34,584 nt of DNA from Bacteroidaceae bacterium (lineage in GTDB: Bacteria > Bacteroidota > Bacteroidia > Bacteroidales > Bacteroidaceae): NCBI GenBank assembly GCA_017617635.1, contig JAFZVW010000058.1:1-34584 (forward strand). Direction: 5' to 3'. A model generated the notes under the pieces. It did not search any database and was not told where the DNA came from. It saw only the letters and a list, made by a program, of their open reading frames with translations. Below, in pieces: positions 15,909 through 24,460 of this stretch; position 1 is the stretch's first letter; each line of letters opens with the position of its first letter. Both the position numbers and the translations under genes were made by a program.

Positions 15909-18071
15909 GTGAAAAGGCTATCTTTCTTTCTCGTATTACTGTTGGCATGTACTTTTGTTCATGCCCAGGACCGTGCAAAGAACAGCAGGATCTGGGGACG
16001 TGATACGACAAAGACTGAAGTGAAGATTCCTATTGGACAATTCCAATGGAAAATAGATGAACGCCTGGGAACTGTCATTCCTGTCGTTAATCGCGACACG
16101 GCCGTCCACAATTTCCAAAACTGGAAGCTGAACGACGGAATGAATGGAGAATACTCGGACCTTGGTAATGTCGGCTCAGCGCGTCTTTCGCGTATATTCA
16201 TGAACCGTAGGGAAGAGAGGGATATGATGTTCCTTTCTCCCTATGACTATTTCAGGGGTGGAGTAAGAGAATTCTATTTCACAAACACTCTGTCGCCAAT
16301 AACGAATCTTGCCTATCACAGTATGGGCAACAAGATTACAGGCGAAGCGCGTGTACGTGCATATTTTGCCTCAAATATCAACAAGGTATCAGGCATAGGT
16401 TTCAAGCTTGACTACCTGTATGGCCGCGGATTATACTCTCAGCAACAGGTCAGTGAGTTCGGAGGTACCGTTTACGGTTACTATCGCGGTGACAAATACA
16501 ATATGCATGCATATGTGAATGCCAATCACATGAAATGTGCCGAGAACGGAGGTATTACGGATGACAGGTATGTTGTTACTCCTGATATTTTCCAGCGCAG
16601 TTTTGACGATCGCGACGTGCCGGTCAGTCTCAATGACACATACAACCGAAACGACGATCAGACATATTATCTCTCACAACGATACAATCTGGGGTATTAC
16701 AAGGAGAAGTTTGTTCCAGACAGCCTTAAGCCCAAACCTCCAAGCGGCGGCGATTTGCTTTTGGAACTCCCCGACAGTGTGCGTGAAATGCTGATGAAGG
16801 ACTCTGTTGCCAGGAAACATGCTATTGATTCGCTGCTTGTGGATTGGGAATCCAAATTAGTAAAGCCCAAGGACTACATTCCTGTTGCAAGCATTATCCA
16901 TACTTTGGATGTCCGTCATCTTGATCATACATTCTATGACAAGGGATATAACAAGGATTATTGGACACATTATTATCCCTACGGAACAGGAAGTATCGAG
17001 GATCATGCTACTGCACTCACAGTACGTAATACATTGGGATTCGCAATGTGCGAAGGTTTCCGTAAATGGGTAAAGATGGGTATAACCTTCTTTGCAACAC
17101 ACCAGTATCGCAGATATGGCCTGCCTACGTTGATTGACGGAGTGTCGTCTATGGGCAATATAAGCGAACACGATGTTCTGATTGGCGGGGAAATAAGCAA
17201 ACGTAATGGCAAATTATTGCACTATGACGTTAATGGAGAGTTCTGCATTGTCGGAGAAAACGTCGGTGATATTGATATCGATGCACGTGGTGATTTGAAT
17301 ATAGGCTTCTCGCCAAAGGACAGCCTTAACCTGGATCTCGGCTTCAAGTTCCAGAATCAGAATCCAAGTTACTTCTGGCGTCACTATCGCAACACATATA
17401 CCAAGTGGGATGATGATGATTTGTCCAGACAGGTAACACTGCGTCTGAATGCTGAGTTGAAATACTCCCGTACCAAGACACGTCTCAGGTTCGGATTTGC
17501 CAATATCACCAACTATACTTACCTGCAGATGGTAAACACACCAAAGGCAGGCGTAAGCCCAGGCAGTACAACACCATCCGATTTTACACACGATGCCTGC
17601 GTCTTACAGACACCGTCCAGTGTCCAGGTACTCAGTGCATCATTATTGCAGGACCTTTCATGGAAGATTATACACTGGGACAACGAGATTACTTATCAGC
17701 ACAGTACGAATAAGCAGGCACTTCCTTTACCTGCAATAAACATATACTCTAATTTCTATTTGCTTTTCCGTATAGCCAGAGTCCTGCGTTGCCAGATAGG
17801 AACGGACCTTCGATTCTTCACAAATTATATTGCGCCTGACTATCATCCTGCTTCAGGTTTGTTCGCTGTACAGGACCCTGACAATGCACAGATTAAGTTC
17901 GGCTCATATCCAATTCTGAATGCCTATGCCAATTTCCACCTGAAACATTGCCGCATTTACGTAAATGTTGCACATGTTACCTGTGGCAGCGGCAATCGTT
18001 TCCTGGTACCGCATTACCCGATGAACGGGTTGAATATAAACTTCGGTCTCTCCTGGAACTTCTTTAATTAA
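15909..18071 (+). CDS. Putative outer-membrane porin (Porin_10-like beta-barrel)
   Basis: 720 residues with a GTG start 3 bases after the preceding stop. Signal peptide: LSFFLVLLLACTFVHA, cleavage near residue 19 before QDR. The body alternates aromatic and polar residues as in beta-barrels, with conserved-looking stretches for the Bacteroidota putative-porin family: SPYDYFRGGVREFYFTNTLSP, TNLAYHSMGNK and the C-terminal NGLNINFGLSWNFFN, whose final aromatic residue fits BAM recognition. It presumably sits in the outer membrane as a general or specific channel. It is co-transcribed with aspS and the small membrane protein by position; any functional link is unknown. Confidence 0.85.
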   Translation: MKRLSFFLVLLLACTFVHAQDRAKNSRIWGRDTTKTEVKIPIGQFQWKIDERLGTVIPVVNRDTAVHNFQNWKLNDGMNGEYSDLGNVGSARLSRIFMNRREERDMMFLSPYDYFRGGVREFYFTNTLSPITNLAYHSMGNKITGEARVRAYFASNINKVSGIGFKLDYLYGRGLYSQQQVSEFGGTVYGYYRGDKYNMHAYVNANHMKCAENGGITDDRYVVTPDIFQRSFDDRDVPVSLNDTYNRNDDQTYYLSQRYNLGYYKEKFVPDSLKPKPPSGGDLLLELPDSVREMLMKDSVARKHAIDSLLVDWESKLVKPKDYIPVASIIHTLDVRHLDHTFYDKGYNKDYWTHYYPYGTGSIEDHATALTVRNTLGFAMCEGFRKWVKMGITFFATHQYRRYGLPTLIDGVSSMGNISEHDVLIGGEISKRNGKLLHYDVNGEFCIVGENVGDIDIDARGDLNIGFSPKDSLNLDLGFKFQNQNPSYFWRHYRNTYTKWDDDDLSRQVTLRLNAELKYSRTKTRLRFGFANITNYTYLQMVNTPKAGVSPGSTTPSDFTHDACVLQTPSSVQVLSASLLQDLSWKIIHWDNEITYQHSTNKQALPLPAINIYSNFYLLFRIARVLRCQIGTDLRFFTNYIAPDYHPASGLFAVQDPDNAQIKFGSYPILNAYANFHLKHCRIYVNVAHVTCGSGNRFLVPHYPMNGLNINFGLSWNFFN

Positions 18072-18084
18072 GAACTATGACATT

Positions 18085-19065
18085 ATGAAGCAGATATCGT
18101 GGGGTATAATCGGATGTGGCGAGGTTACTGAAAAGAAATCAGGTCCTGCCTTCTCGCTTGTTGACGGCAGCACAGTGGTTGCCGTAATGTCCCGCCGTGC
18201 AGAAAAAGCACGTTCGTATGCTGAACGTCACAATGTACCCAAATGGTATACTGATGCACAGACACTTATTTCAGACCCCAATGTCAATGCAGTATACATT
18301 GCAACTCCGCCCTCAAGCCACGTAACGTACGCCATTATGGCCCTGAAGGCAGGAAAGCCTGTGTATGTCGAGAAACCACTGGCAGCCTCGTATATGGACT
18401 GTCAGCGTGTCATACGCATTTCACGCGAGACAGGTGTTCCCTGTTTTGTTGCATATTACCGCAGATACCTTCCATATTTCCAGAAGGTCAAGGAACTGGT
18501 TGTAAACGGCAGCATAGGACGTGTCATCAATGTCCAGATAAGATTTTCCTGTCCTCCACGTGATTTGGATTACAACAGCACCTCCCTACCATGGCGTGTT
18601 CAGCGTGACATAGCCGGTGGCGGATATTTCTACGACCTTGCACCCCACCAGATAGATCTGCTTCAGGAGATTTTCGGGCCCATAGTTCACGTTGCCGGCT
18701 ATCACGCCAACCGTGGAGGACTCTACAGCAGCGAAGATACAGTTTCAGCGGCATTCAGTTTCCAGGACGGTCTGCCAGGTAGTGGTTCCTGGTGCTTTGT
18801 CGGTCACGACAGTGCCCGTACGGACCGTATTGAAATAATTGGAGAGAAAGGCCAGATATGCTTCTCAGTATTTACATACGAGCCCATTGCACTTACGACT
18901 AGTCAGGGACGTCAGGAAATACGTGTACCCAATCCGCCTCATGTCCAGTTGCCGCTGATAGAGGAGGTTGTAAGGCATCTTCAGGGACGAAGCATCTGCA
19001 ATGCAGATTGCGTTTCTGCCACATCGCCAAACTGGGTTATGGACAGAATTCTCGGAAAGCTTTGA
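18085..19065 (+). CDS. Gfo/Idh/MocA-family NAD(P)-dependent oxidoreductase
   Basis: 326 residues. An N-terminal Rossmann fold starts with WGIIGCGEVTEKKSGPAF (glycine-rich dinucleotide loop), followed by the family hallmark EKPLAAS (catalytic Lys, about residues 95-101) and YYRRYLPYF. The C-terminal alpha/beta domain carries GGGYFYDLAPHQIDLL, in which Asp and His lie in the active site. The family oxidises or reduces sugars and related polyols; the exact substrate cannot be read from sequence. It follows the porin by 13 bases and precedes the phosphomutase, but that gene has its own promoter. Confidence 0.92.
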   Translation: MKQISWGIIGCGEVTEKKSGPAFSLVDGSTVVAVMSRRAEKARSYAERHNVPKWYTDAQTLISDPNVNAVYIATPPSSHVTYAIMALKAGKPVYVEKPLAASYMDCQRVIRISRETGVPCFVAYYRRYLPYFQKVKELVVNGSIGRVINVQIRFSCPPRDLDYNSTSLPWRVQRDIAGGGYFYDLAPHQIDLLQEIFGPIVHVAGYHANRGGLYSSEDTVSAAFSFQDGLPGSGSWCFVGHDSARTDRIEIIGEKGQICFSVFTYEPIALTTSQGRQEIRVPNPPHVQLPLIEEVVRHLQGRSICNADCVSATSPNWVMDRILGKL

Positions 19066-19079
19066 TTTTTTTCCGGCAT

Positions 19080-19114
19080 TTTGCATCTTATTTCCACCCA
19101 TTTATTTATCTTTG
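19080..19114 (+). promoter_or_regulatory. Promoter for the phosphohexomutase gene
   Basis: A -7 element TATCTTTG (19107-19114, exact TAnnTTTG) lies 39 bases before the ATG. A TTTG at 19080-19083 is 23 bases upstream of it, slightly longer than the 20-base spacing of the tRNA promoters. Confidence 0.72.
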
Positions 19115-19153
19115 TGGTGAAAACTATAGTAAAAACACTAAACTAATACAAAC

Positions 19154-20896
19154 ATGGACAACGAACTAATCCGGAAATGCACAGCTACTGCACAGCAGTG
19201 GATTGACTCACCATTGTACGATGCCGAGACAAAGGCTGAGATACAGGCAATGCTTGATGCCGATGACAAAACGGCCCTCATTGACGCTTTCTACCAGAGC
19301 CTCGAATTTGGCACAGGCGGTTTGCGTGGCATCATGGGTGCCGGTACAAACCGTATGAACAAGTATATCGTCGGCGCTGCCACACAGGGTTTTGCCAACT
19401 ATATCAACAAAGCTTTCCCCGAGGGCGGAAAGAGTGTTGTCGTAGGTCACGACTGCCGTAATAACGGTCGTATGTTTGCCGAAACTGTTGCAAACATTTT
19501 CTCAGCCAACGGTATCAAGGTTTATCTGTTTGAGAGCCTACGTCCCACACCCGAGGTCAGCTTCGCCATCCGTCATCTTGGCGCTGTAGCAGGTGTTAAC
19601 GTAACCGCCTCGCACAATCCCAAGGAATACAACGGCTATAAGGCATATTGGAGCGACGGTGCACAGGTTATAGCTCCACACGACACCGGCATCATCGACG
19701 AAGTGAACAAAGTTGCTATCGAGGATGTTAAGTTCCAGGGTAATCCCGACCTGATTAAAATCATCGGTGGCGAAATCGATTATGACTATATGCAGGCCGT
19801 TCTTGAGGCTCGCGTAGATGCAGAAGTTATCAAGCGTCAGGAGAACCTGAACATCGTTTACAGCCCAATGCACGGTGCAGGACGTGTTATTACACCGCTT
19901 TGTCTGCGCAGTTGGGGATTCAAGAACATCAACGTGGTACCCGAGCAGATGGTTATCGACGGCAACTTCTCCACAGTTGTCAGCCCTAACCCCGAGAATG
20001 CTGAGGCAATGACACTGGGCATGAAATGGGGCACCAAGCTCAATGCCGACCTCGTTATTGCCAGCGACCCCGATGCCGACCGTCTTGCAATTGTATGCCG
20101 CGACCCCAAGGGCGAATGGATTATCATCAACGGCAATCAGACATGCATGATGTTCTGCTATTACATCATCAAGAACAAGATTGCGTTAGGTCAGCTCAAG
20201 CCAAGTGATTTCCTCGTCAAGACCATTGTTACAACCGAGGTGATTGCAGAAATCGCCAGGAAGAACAACGTCGAACTGCGTGACTGTTACACTGGTTTCA
20301 AGTGGATTGCACGCGAAATTGCCATCAGCGAGGGCAAGCAGAAATACATCGGTGGCGGAGAGGAAAGCTTTGGCTTCCTGCCATACGACAAGGTTCGCGA
20401 CAAGGATGCTCCGGCAGCAATCTGCCTTATTTGCGAGATAGCCGCATGGGCCAAGGATCAGGGCAAGACCCTGTATGACCTGTTGATGGACATATACATC
20501 GAGTACGGCTTCAGTTACGAGCACACAATCAATGTTGTCAAGCCAGGCAAGTCTGGTGCTGATGAAATCAAGCAGATGATGGTTGACTTCCGTGGAAGCA
20601 AGGCTCCAAAGGAAATCGCAGGCAGTAAGGTAGTTGTCACCAAGGACTATCAGGCATTGACAGTAACTGACAGCAATGGCAACGTGAAACCACTTGACAT
20701 GCCCGCAAAGAGCAACGTACTGCAGTGGTTCTGCGAGGACGGTACAAAGATCAGCGTCCGCCCGTCAGGAACAGAACCCAAGATTAAGTTCTACTGCGAA
20801 TGCAAGGGTCAGATCGCTTGCGCCAAGTGCTATCCAGAAGAGATTGCAAAGGCACAGGCAAAGGTTGAAGAAATCAAGAAAAGCCTCGGTCTTTAG
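19154..20896 (+). CDS. Phospho-sugar mutase (phosphoglucomutase/phosphomannomutase, PgcA-like)
   Basis: 580 residues, the length of the long alpha-phosphohexomutase group. Active-site motifs in order: EFGTGGLRG (51-59), the phosphoserine loop TASHNPKEYNG with Ser153, the Mg-binding DPDADR (305-310), the sugar-binding GGEESFGF (401-408), and the phosphate-binding RPSGTEPKIKFY near the C-terminus. It interconverts hexose 1- and 6-phosphates, feeding glycogen, nucleotide sugars and cell-envelope synthesis. The C-terminus has an unusual Cys-containing stretch (CECKGQIACAKC). It has a promoter of its own and ends at the terminator shared with the convergent MurU-like gene. Confidence 0.95.
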   Translation: MDNELIRKCTATAQQWIDSPLYDAETKAEIQAMLDADDKTALIDAFYQSLEFGTGGLRGIMGAGTNRMNKYIVGAATQGFANYINKAFPEGGKSVVVGHDCRNNGRMFAETVANIFSANGIKVYLFESLRPTPEVSFAIRHLGAVAGVNVTASHNPKEYNGYKAYWSDGAQVIAPHDTGIIDEVNKVAIEDVKFQGNPDLIKIIGGEIDYDYMQAVLEARVDAEVIKRQENLNIVYSPMHGAGRVITPLCLRSWGFKNINVVPEQMVIDGNFSTVVSPNPENAEAMTLGMKWGTKLNADLVIASDPDADRLAIVCRDPKGEWIIINGNQTCMMFCYYIIKNKIALGQLKPSDFLVKTIVTTEVIAEIARKNNVELRDCYTGFKWIAREIAISEGKQKYIGGGEESFGFLPYDKVRDKDAPAAICLICEIAAWAKDQGKTLYDLLMDIYIEYGFSYEHTINVVKPGKSGADEIKQMMVDFRGSKAPKEIAGSKVVVTKDYQALTVTDSNGNVKPLDMPAKSNVLQWFCEDGTKISVRPSGTEPKIKFYCECKGQIACAKCYPEEIAKAQAKVEEIKKSLGL

Positions 20897-20920
20897 TATC
20901 TAAGAGACATAAAGCCGTAT

Positions 20921-20960
20921 AATCCCTAACCTCACAAATGTGGAGTTAGGGATTATTTAT
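20921..20960. terminator. Bidirectional terminator between convergent genes
   Basis: A 10-base stem (20921-20930 with 20945-20954) with partial pairing inside the loop. ATTTAT follows on the + side. The TAA stop of the convergent gene (20946-20948 on the + strand) lies inside the right arm. It probably ends both the phosphomutase transcript and the long - strand operon. Confidence 0.82.
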
Positions 20961-21779
20961 AAATTCCTCCGCCTTGTCCAAAGTATCAATTTTGCCAACA
21001 TCCATCAGACGCAAGTCAGGTTGTATGTAACCATAAATCGGGCACCTGTTGCATATTGACAGATAGAAATCGATAATACCGAATTTCTCCGGCCATTTAT
21101 CCATAAGCCCAAGCAATCCTGTACTCATCTCGTGTATACCCGAGAAGGCGTACAAGAAGTAAGGACCTGAGCCGAACGGACGGAAGAAAGGTGAAATAAT
21201 CCTGTTGGCACTGTCTACAGGTGCCGTATATGTCGGATCAAAAGCCTCGCGGACAGCAGGGAAAGGAGTCCTAACTTCACCCGTCTTGACATTTGTCCAG
21301 CCGACCAGACGCATATTCTCATCGAAAATCAGATAACGCTCGGTTTCACGCTCACTTACGACAAGTTTAGCCCCATTGGGTTCAATTTTTCCATCACCTG
21401 AATCTCTCAGCAGTTTCAAGTCAATATTGCTTAGGATATCCACATTGTGGATCAGGAAATATCCCTCGGGATTATTATCTTTCAGCAATTTGGCAGCATG
21501 GGCAATTCCGCCCCCTGTCTCCAACAGCTGTGCACGTTCGTCCGAACAGGTTATACTTATATCCGTATGCTCCTTCCGGTAATCCAAAAGCCAGTTCTCA
21601 AGCATATCGGCAAAGTGATATATGTTTACTACAAAATCATCATACCCTGCCGCTGCAAGTTTTTCGATTACATGCTGAATCAAGGGTTTCCCTGCAACAG
21701 GAACCAAAGCCTTGGGCATACTGTCTGTCAGTGGCTTAAGTCTTGTACCAAGCCCCGCGGCAAATATCATAGCCTTCAT
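20946..21779 (-). CDS. MurU-like sugar-phosphate nucleotidyltransferase
   Basis: 277 residues. The N-terminus has the nucleotidyltransferase signature AAGLGTRLKPLTDSMPKAL (7-25) with the catalytic Arg and Lys, then KPLIQHVIEKL, the ETGGGI base-binding loop (87-92) and a metal-binding Asp114 in HNVD. The short length with no acyltransferase domain resembles MurU (N-acetylmuramate-1-phosphate uridylyltransferase), and the adjacent gene encodes an AmgK-like anomeric sugar kinase, the partner of MurU in Pseudomonas cell-wall recycling. Glucose-1-phosphate or mannose-1-phosphate transferase remains possible. It is the last gene of the nine-gene - strand cluster, 12 bases after the kinase, and its stop is buried in the terminator stem. 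Confidence 0.85.
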   Translation of the reverse strand: MKAMIFAAGLGTRLKPLTDSMPKALVPVAGKPLIQHVIEKLAAAGYDDFVVNIYHFADMLENWLLDYRKEHTDISITCSDERAQLLETGGGIAHAAKLLKDNNPEGYFLIHNVDILSNIDLKLLRDSGDGKIEPNGAKLVVSERETERYLIFDENMRLVGWTNVKTGEVRTPFPAVREAFDPTYTAPVDSANRIISPFFRPFGSGPYFLYAFSGIHEMSTGLLGLMDKWPEKFGIIDFYLSICNRCPIYGYIQPDLRLMDVGKIDTLDKAEEFINNP

Positions 21780-21791
21780 ATAGCGTGGATT

Positions 21792-23249
21792 TTATTCTAA
21801 TATCTGGTTAATATTCTGTTCACAGTGCGTGACTATTACCTTTATTCCGTATTTGTCATGCAAATGTTCGGCAAGATGCTGGGCACTGTATACACTTCGA
21901 TGCTGACCACCCGTACACCCGAAGCAGAACATCAGATCTGTAAAGCCGCGTTTCATGTAACGCTCGACATGTGCATCAGCCAACTTGTAGACGCTCTCCA
22001 GGAAAGTGACTATTTCACCGTCATCCTCCAGAAATTTGATAACAGCCGGATCCAATCCGTTTATACCCTTGTACGGTTCATAACGGCCCGGGTTATGCGT
22101 AGAGCGGCAGTCAAATACGTAACCGCCACCATTGCCGCTGGCATCCTCGGGAATACCCTTCTTGTACGAGAAACTGAACACACGCACAACCAATGGACCC
22201 TGTCCGTCATATTTGGAAACACTTGCAGTAAGTGCTTTGGGTCTATCCTTGCTTCTGGCAACCATCTCACCCAGCACCTGCCTCAGGTAGGGATATGGAC
22301 ATGCGTCAGGATTCCTAAGCAGAATATCCAGATTGTCTATTGCCGGTGCAATACTGTCCAGGAAATGTTTCTTCCGTTCAAAAAATCCGCGGAAACCGTA
22401 CGCACCCAAAACCTGCAACAGACGGAACAGAACCCAATGCGGAAGACTTTTGCGGAAAGCCTCCTCGTCTATATCTGCATACTTTTTCAGGGAATCCATA
22501 TATACACCCGTCAACTCCCCACGCAGTTCGTCCGAATACAATGCACTTGCCTGCCACAGGAACGAAACCAGGTCATAGTGTACAGGACCAAGCCTGCCAC
22601 CCTGAAAATCTATGAACGCAGGCATATCCTCAGCGTCCAGCATTACATTGCGTGCCTGAAAATCCCTATACATAAAACCGCGAAGAGTTTCCCCCGACAG
22701 GTCGTCAGCCATTTGACAGAAACACTCTTCCAGTTTCACCTCATGAAATTCAACTCCCGTGGCTTTCAGAAAACAATACTTGAAATAATTCAGGTCAAAC
22801 ATCACGTTAGTCCTGTCCATTTCACGCTGAGGATAGCATTTGTCAAAATCCAGCCCTACCATACCGTTCATCTGTATGTCCGGTAAGCGGCATATTGTAC
22901 GCCTTAGCAGTTCAATGTCCGCAGCACTGTATTTTCCACCTGCCTTACGCCCGCATTCCAAAGCCTGGAACAGTGACCTGTTTCCCAAATCAGTTTGCAG
23001 ATACCTGAGTCCGTCTTCACTCACTGCCAGTACCCTTGGCATAGGCAAACCGCGTTCTTCAAAATGATGTGCCAGGTAGCAGAATGTCCTGTTCTCATCC
23101 AGGTTATTGCCTACTGCACCGATCAGCGTACTACCGTCCTGAGCCGTTATTCTGAAATACTGGCGATTACTGCCGCCACCAGGTATCTGCACAATATCAG
23201 CAGCATCCTCATTCGAGTATTCCCTGTATAATTTCCTAAGCAGTTCCAT
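21792..23249 (-). CDS. AmgK-like sugar kinase fused to a RapZ C-terminal domain
   Basis: 485 residues in two parts. Residues 1-330 form an aminoglycoside-phosphotransferase-like kinase: nucleotide loop GGGSNRQYFRI (24-34), catalytic loop MYRDFQARNVML with Asp196 and Asn201, and metal Asp214 in FIDFQGG; this resembles AmgK, which phosphorylates MurNAc and GlcNAc at C1. Residues about 350-485 match the C-terminal half of RapZ/YvcJ: VFDCRSTHNPGR (378-389), GINGLDPAV (395-403) and FGCTGGQHRSVYSAQHLAEHL (443-463). RapZ's own P-loop kinase half is absent. In E. coli the RapZ C-terminal domain binds glucosamine-6-phosphate; the GCTGGxHRS loop is kept here, but the NPH histidine that I recall as a ligand is Gly387. 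It sits 14 bases after an ABC permease gene and 12 before murU-like. Confidence 0.88.
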   Translation of the reverse strand: MELLRKLYREYSNEDAADIVQIPGGGSNRQYFRITAQDGSTLIGAVGNNLDENRTFCYLAHHFEERGLPMPRVLAVSEDGLRYLQTDLGNRSLFQALECGRKAGGKYSAADIELLRRTICRLPDIQMNGMVGLDFDKCYPQREMDRTNVMFDLNYFKYCFLKATGVEFHEVKLEECFCQMADDLSGETLRGFMYRDFQARNVMLDAEDMPAFIDFQGGRLGPVHYDLVSFLWQASALYSDELRGELTGVYMDSLKKYADIDEEAFRKSLPHWVLFRLLQVLGAYGFRGFFERKKHFLDSIAPAIDNLDILLRNPDACPYPYLRQVLGEMVARSKDRPKALTASVSKYDGQGPLVVRVFSFSYKKGIPEDASGNGGGYVFDCRSTHNPGRYEPYKGINGLDPAVIKFLEDDGEIVTFLESVYKLADAHVERYMKRGFTDLMFCFGCTGGQHRSVYSAQHLAEHLHDKYGIKVIVTHCEQNINQILE

Positions 23250-23263
23250 TTAGCACAATCTTG

Positions 23264-24457
23264 TTAATGCTGTATATTATTAATCTTGTTACGTACGGCA
23301 AATATGTTCATCAACGATACAATGCCGAACAACACACCTCCCAATATCAGTGTAGGCAGAACCTTTCCCTCCTGCATATCCGGGAACATAGCCCATAGCA
23401 TACGCATATACCATCCACGCAAAGCAAACAGAATACCCAAGGCTATCAGCAAAACTGCGATATTCATGAATACCGTCAGCAGCTGATATGGCAGCGATAC
23501 ACGCGCTGTCGTATATCCAAGCAGCAACAGGTTCTGCAATTTGACTGTATTCTTCTGAACCAGCAGATATATGCTCAGCATCAGGATATAGAAACTCAGT
23601 ATTGAAATCAACAATCCTACACTCATAATCACGGCACTTACAATCTTCAGGAAATAAGTCATGCGCGATGCATCCAGCTTATCCTCCTCGATTTCATACC
23701 CGTGCTGTTTCATATACGTAGTTATGGCACTGTCCGTAGGATTGGCTACAGACATAATCACTCTTGTCGGGCATGTATCTGCATCAGGAGCAAAACGCCC
23801 GTTGCTCCAATGCATAAACTCCATCGGAACCAGGATTGTATTCAGCCGTGAGCTGAAACCGATTACCCTACCCTTCATGCGCTGCTCCAAGCCATGACCA
23901 CGCAAGACCACAGTCATTCCGATTTGGGAAACCACACCCTCGTTCATCTTCGGCAGCGAATGGCTCTGAGCAAACCCGAAGTTATATATTGCCAGATAAG
24001 TGCGAGGCAGGATAATAGGCACCTCCTCCTGGCCCTCACTCCATTTCCATTCGCTCCTGTCCGTGTCGACAAACTCATCCGGAACAGCCTCGAAAAACAT
24101 TTCGGTACCGAACTGCTCCACATTATCAATACCTATGTAGCAGGCAACCTTGTACTGACTTGCGACAAATCCCGCAACACTGTTTACAAAGGAACATTTT
24201 CCCAAATCCTCAATCTCTCCGGATGTAAACGAACTTGTCTCTCCGCCTGTCAATCCTCCCATCGTACTGATACGCTTGGAAGCTATCAGATAGTCATCAT
24301 GAATAAAACTGTCCTTGGATGTAAATACAGGTCCCAGGTCCTGATAGAACTGCATTGCAAGCAGCACTATCAGCATACCCATCAAGTTTGCGACAAAGAA
24401 TCCTGCAAGCTGCAATACACTTATATGCTGGCGCAAAAGTTTCCAAATCAACCCCAT
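23264..24457 (-). CDS. ABC transporter permease, FtsX-like
   Basis: 397 residues. One membrane helix at about 17-38 (LAGFFVANLMGMLIVLLAMQF), a large extracytoplasmic region (about 45-265), and three helices near the C-terminus (about 272-300, 318-345 and 362-385). This is the FtsX/MacB/LolC plan, though the conserved cytoplasmic REIGLRxSVGA segment of MacB is reduced to KLQNLLLLGYTTARVS. It follows the ABC ATPase by 3 bases, so the two form a transporter-like complex. Substrate unknown; with neighbouring sugar-recycling and envelope genes, an envelope role such as lipoprotein or peptidoglycan-enzyme control is possible but not shown. Confidence 0.85.
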   Translation of the reverse strand: MGLIWKLLRQHISVLQLAGFFVANLMGMLIVLLAMQFYQDLGPVFTSKDSFIHDDYLIASKRISTMGGLTGGETSSFTSGEIEDLGKCSFVNSVAGFVASQYKVACYIGIDNVEQFGTEMFFEAVPDEFVDTDRSEWKWSEGQEEVPIILPRTYLAIYNFGFAQSHSLPKMNEGVVSQIGMTVVLRGHGLEQRMKGRVIGFSSRLNTILVPMEFMHWSNGRFAPDADTCPTRVIMSVANPTDSAITTYMKQHGYEIEEDKLDASRMTYFLKIVSAVIMSVGLLISILSFYILMLSIYLLVQKNTVKLQNLLLLGYTTARVSLPYQLLTVFMNIAVLLIALGILFALRGWYMRMLWAMFPDMQEGKVLPTLILGGVLFGIVSLMNIFAVRNKINNIQH

Positions 24458-24460
24458 ACC

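Noticed and set aside
13666-21000. dif site near the skew reversal
   Set aside because: I looked in the intergenic gaps for the paired arms of a XerCD site (CATAA, six bases, TTATG) and found only partial matches (for example around 13688 and 20909), none convincing.
21825-22886. 353-codon open frame on the + strand opposite the kinase-RapZ gene
   Set aside because: Antisense shadow; the - strand carries the kinase and RapZ motifs.
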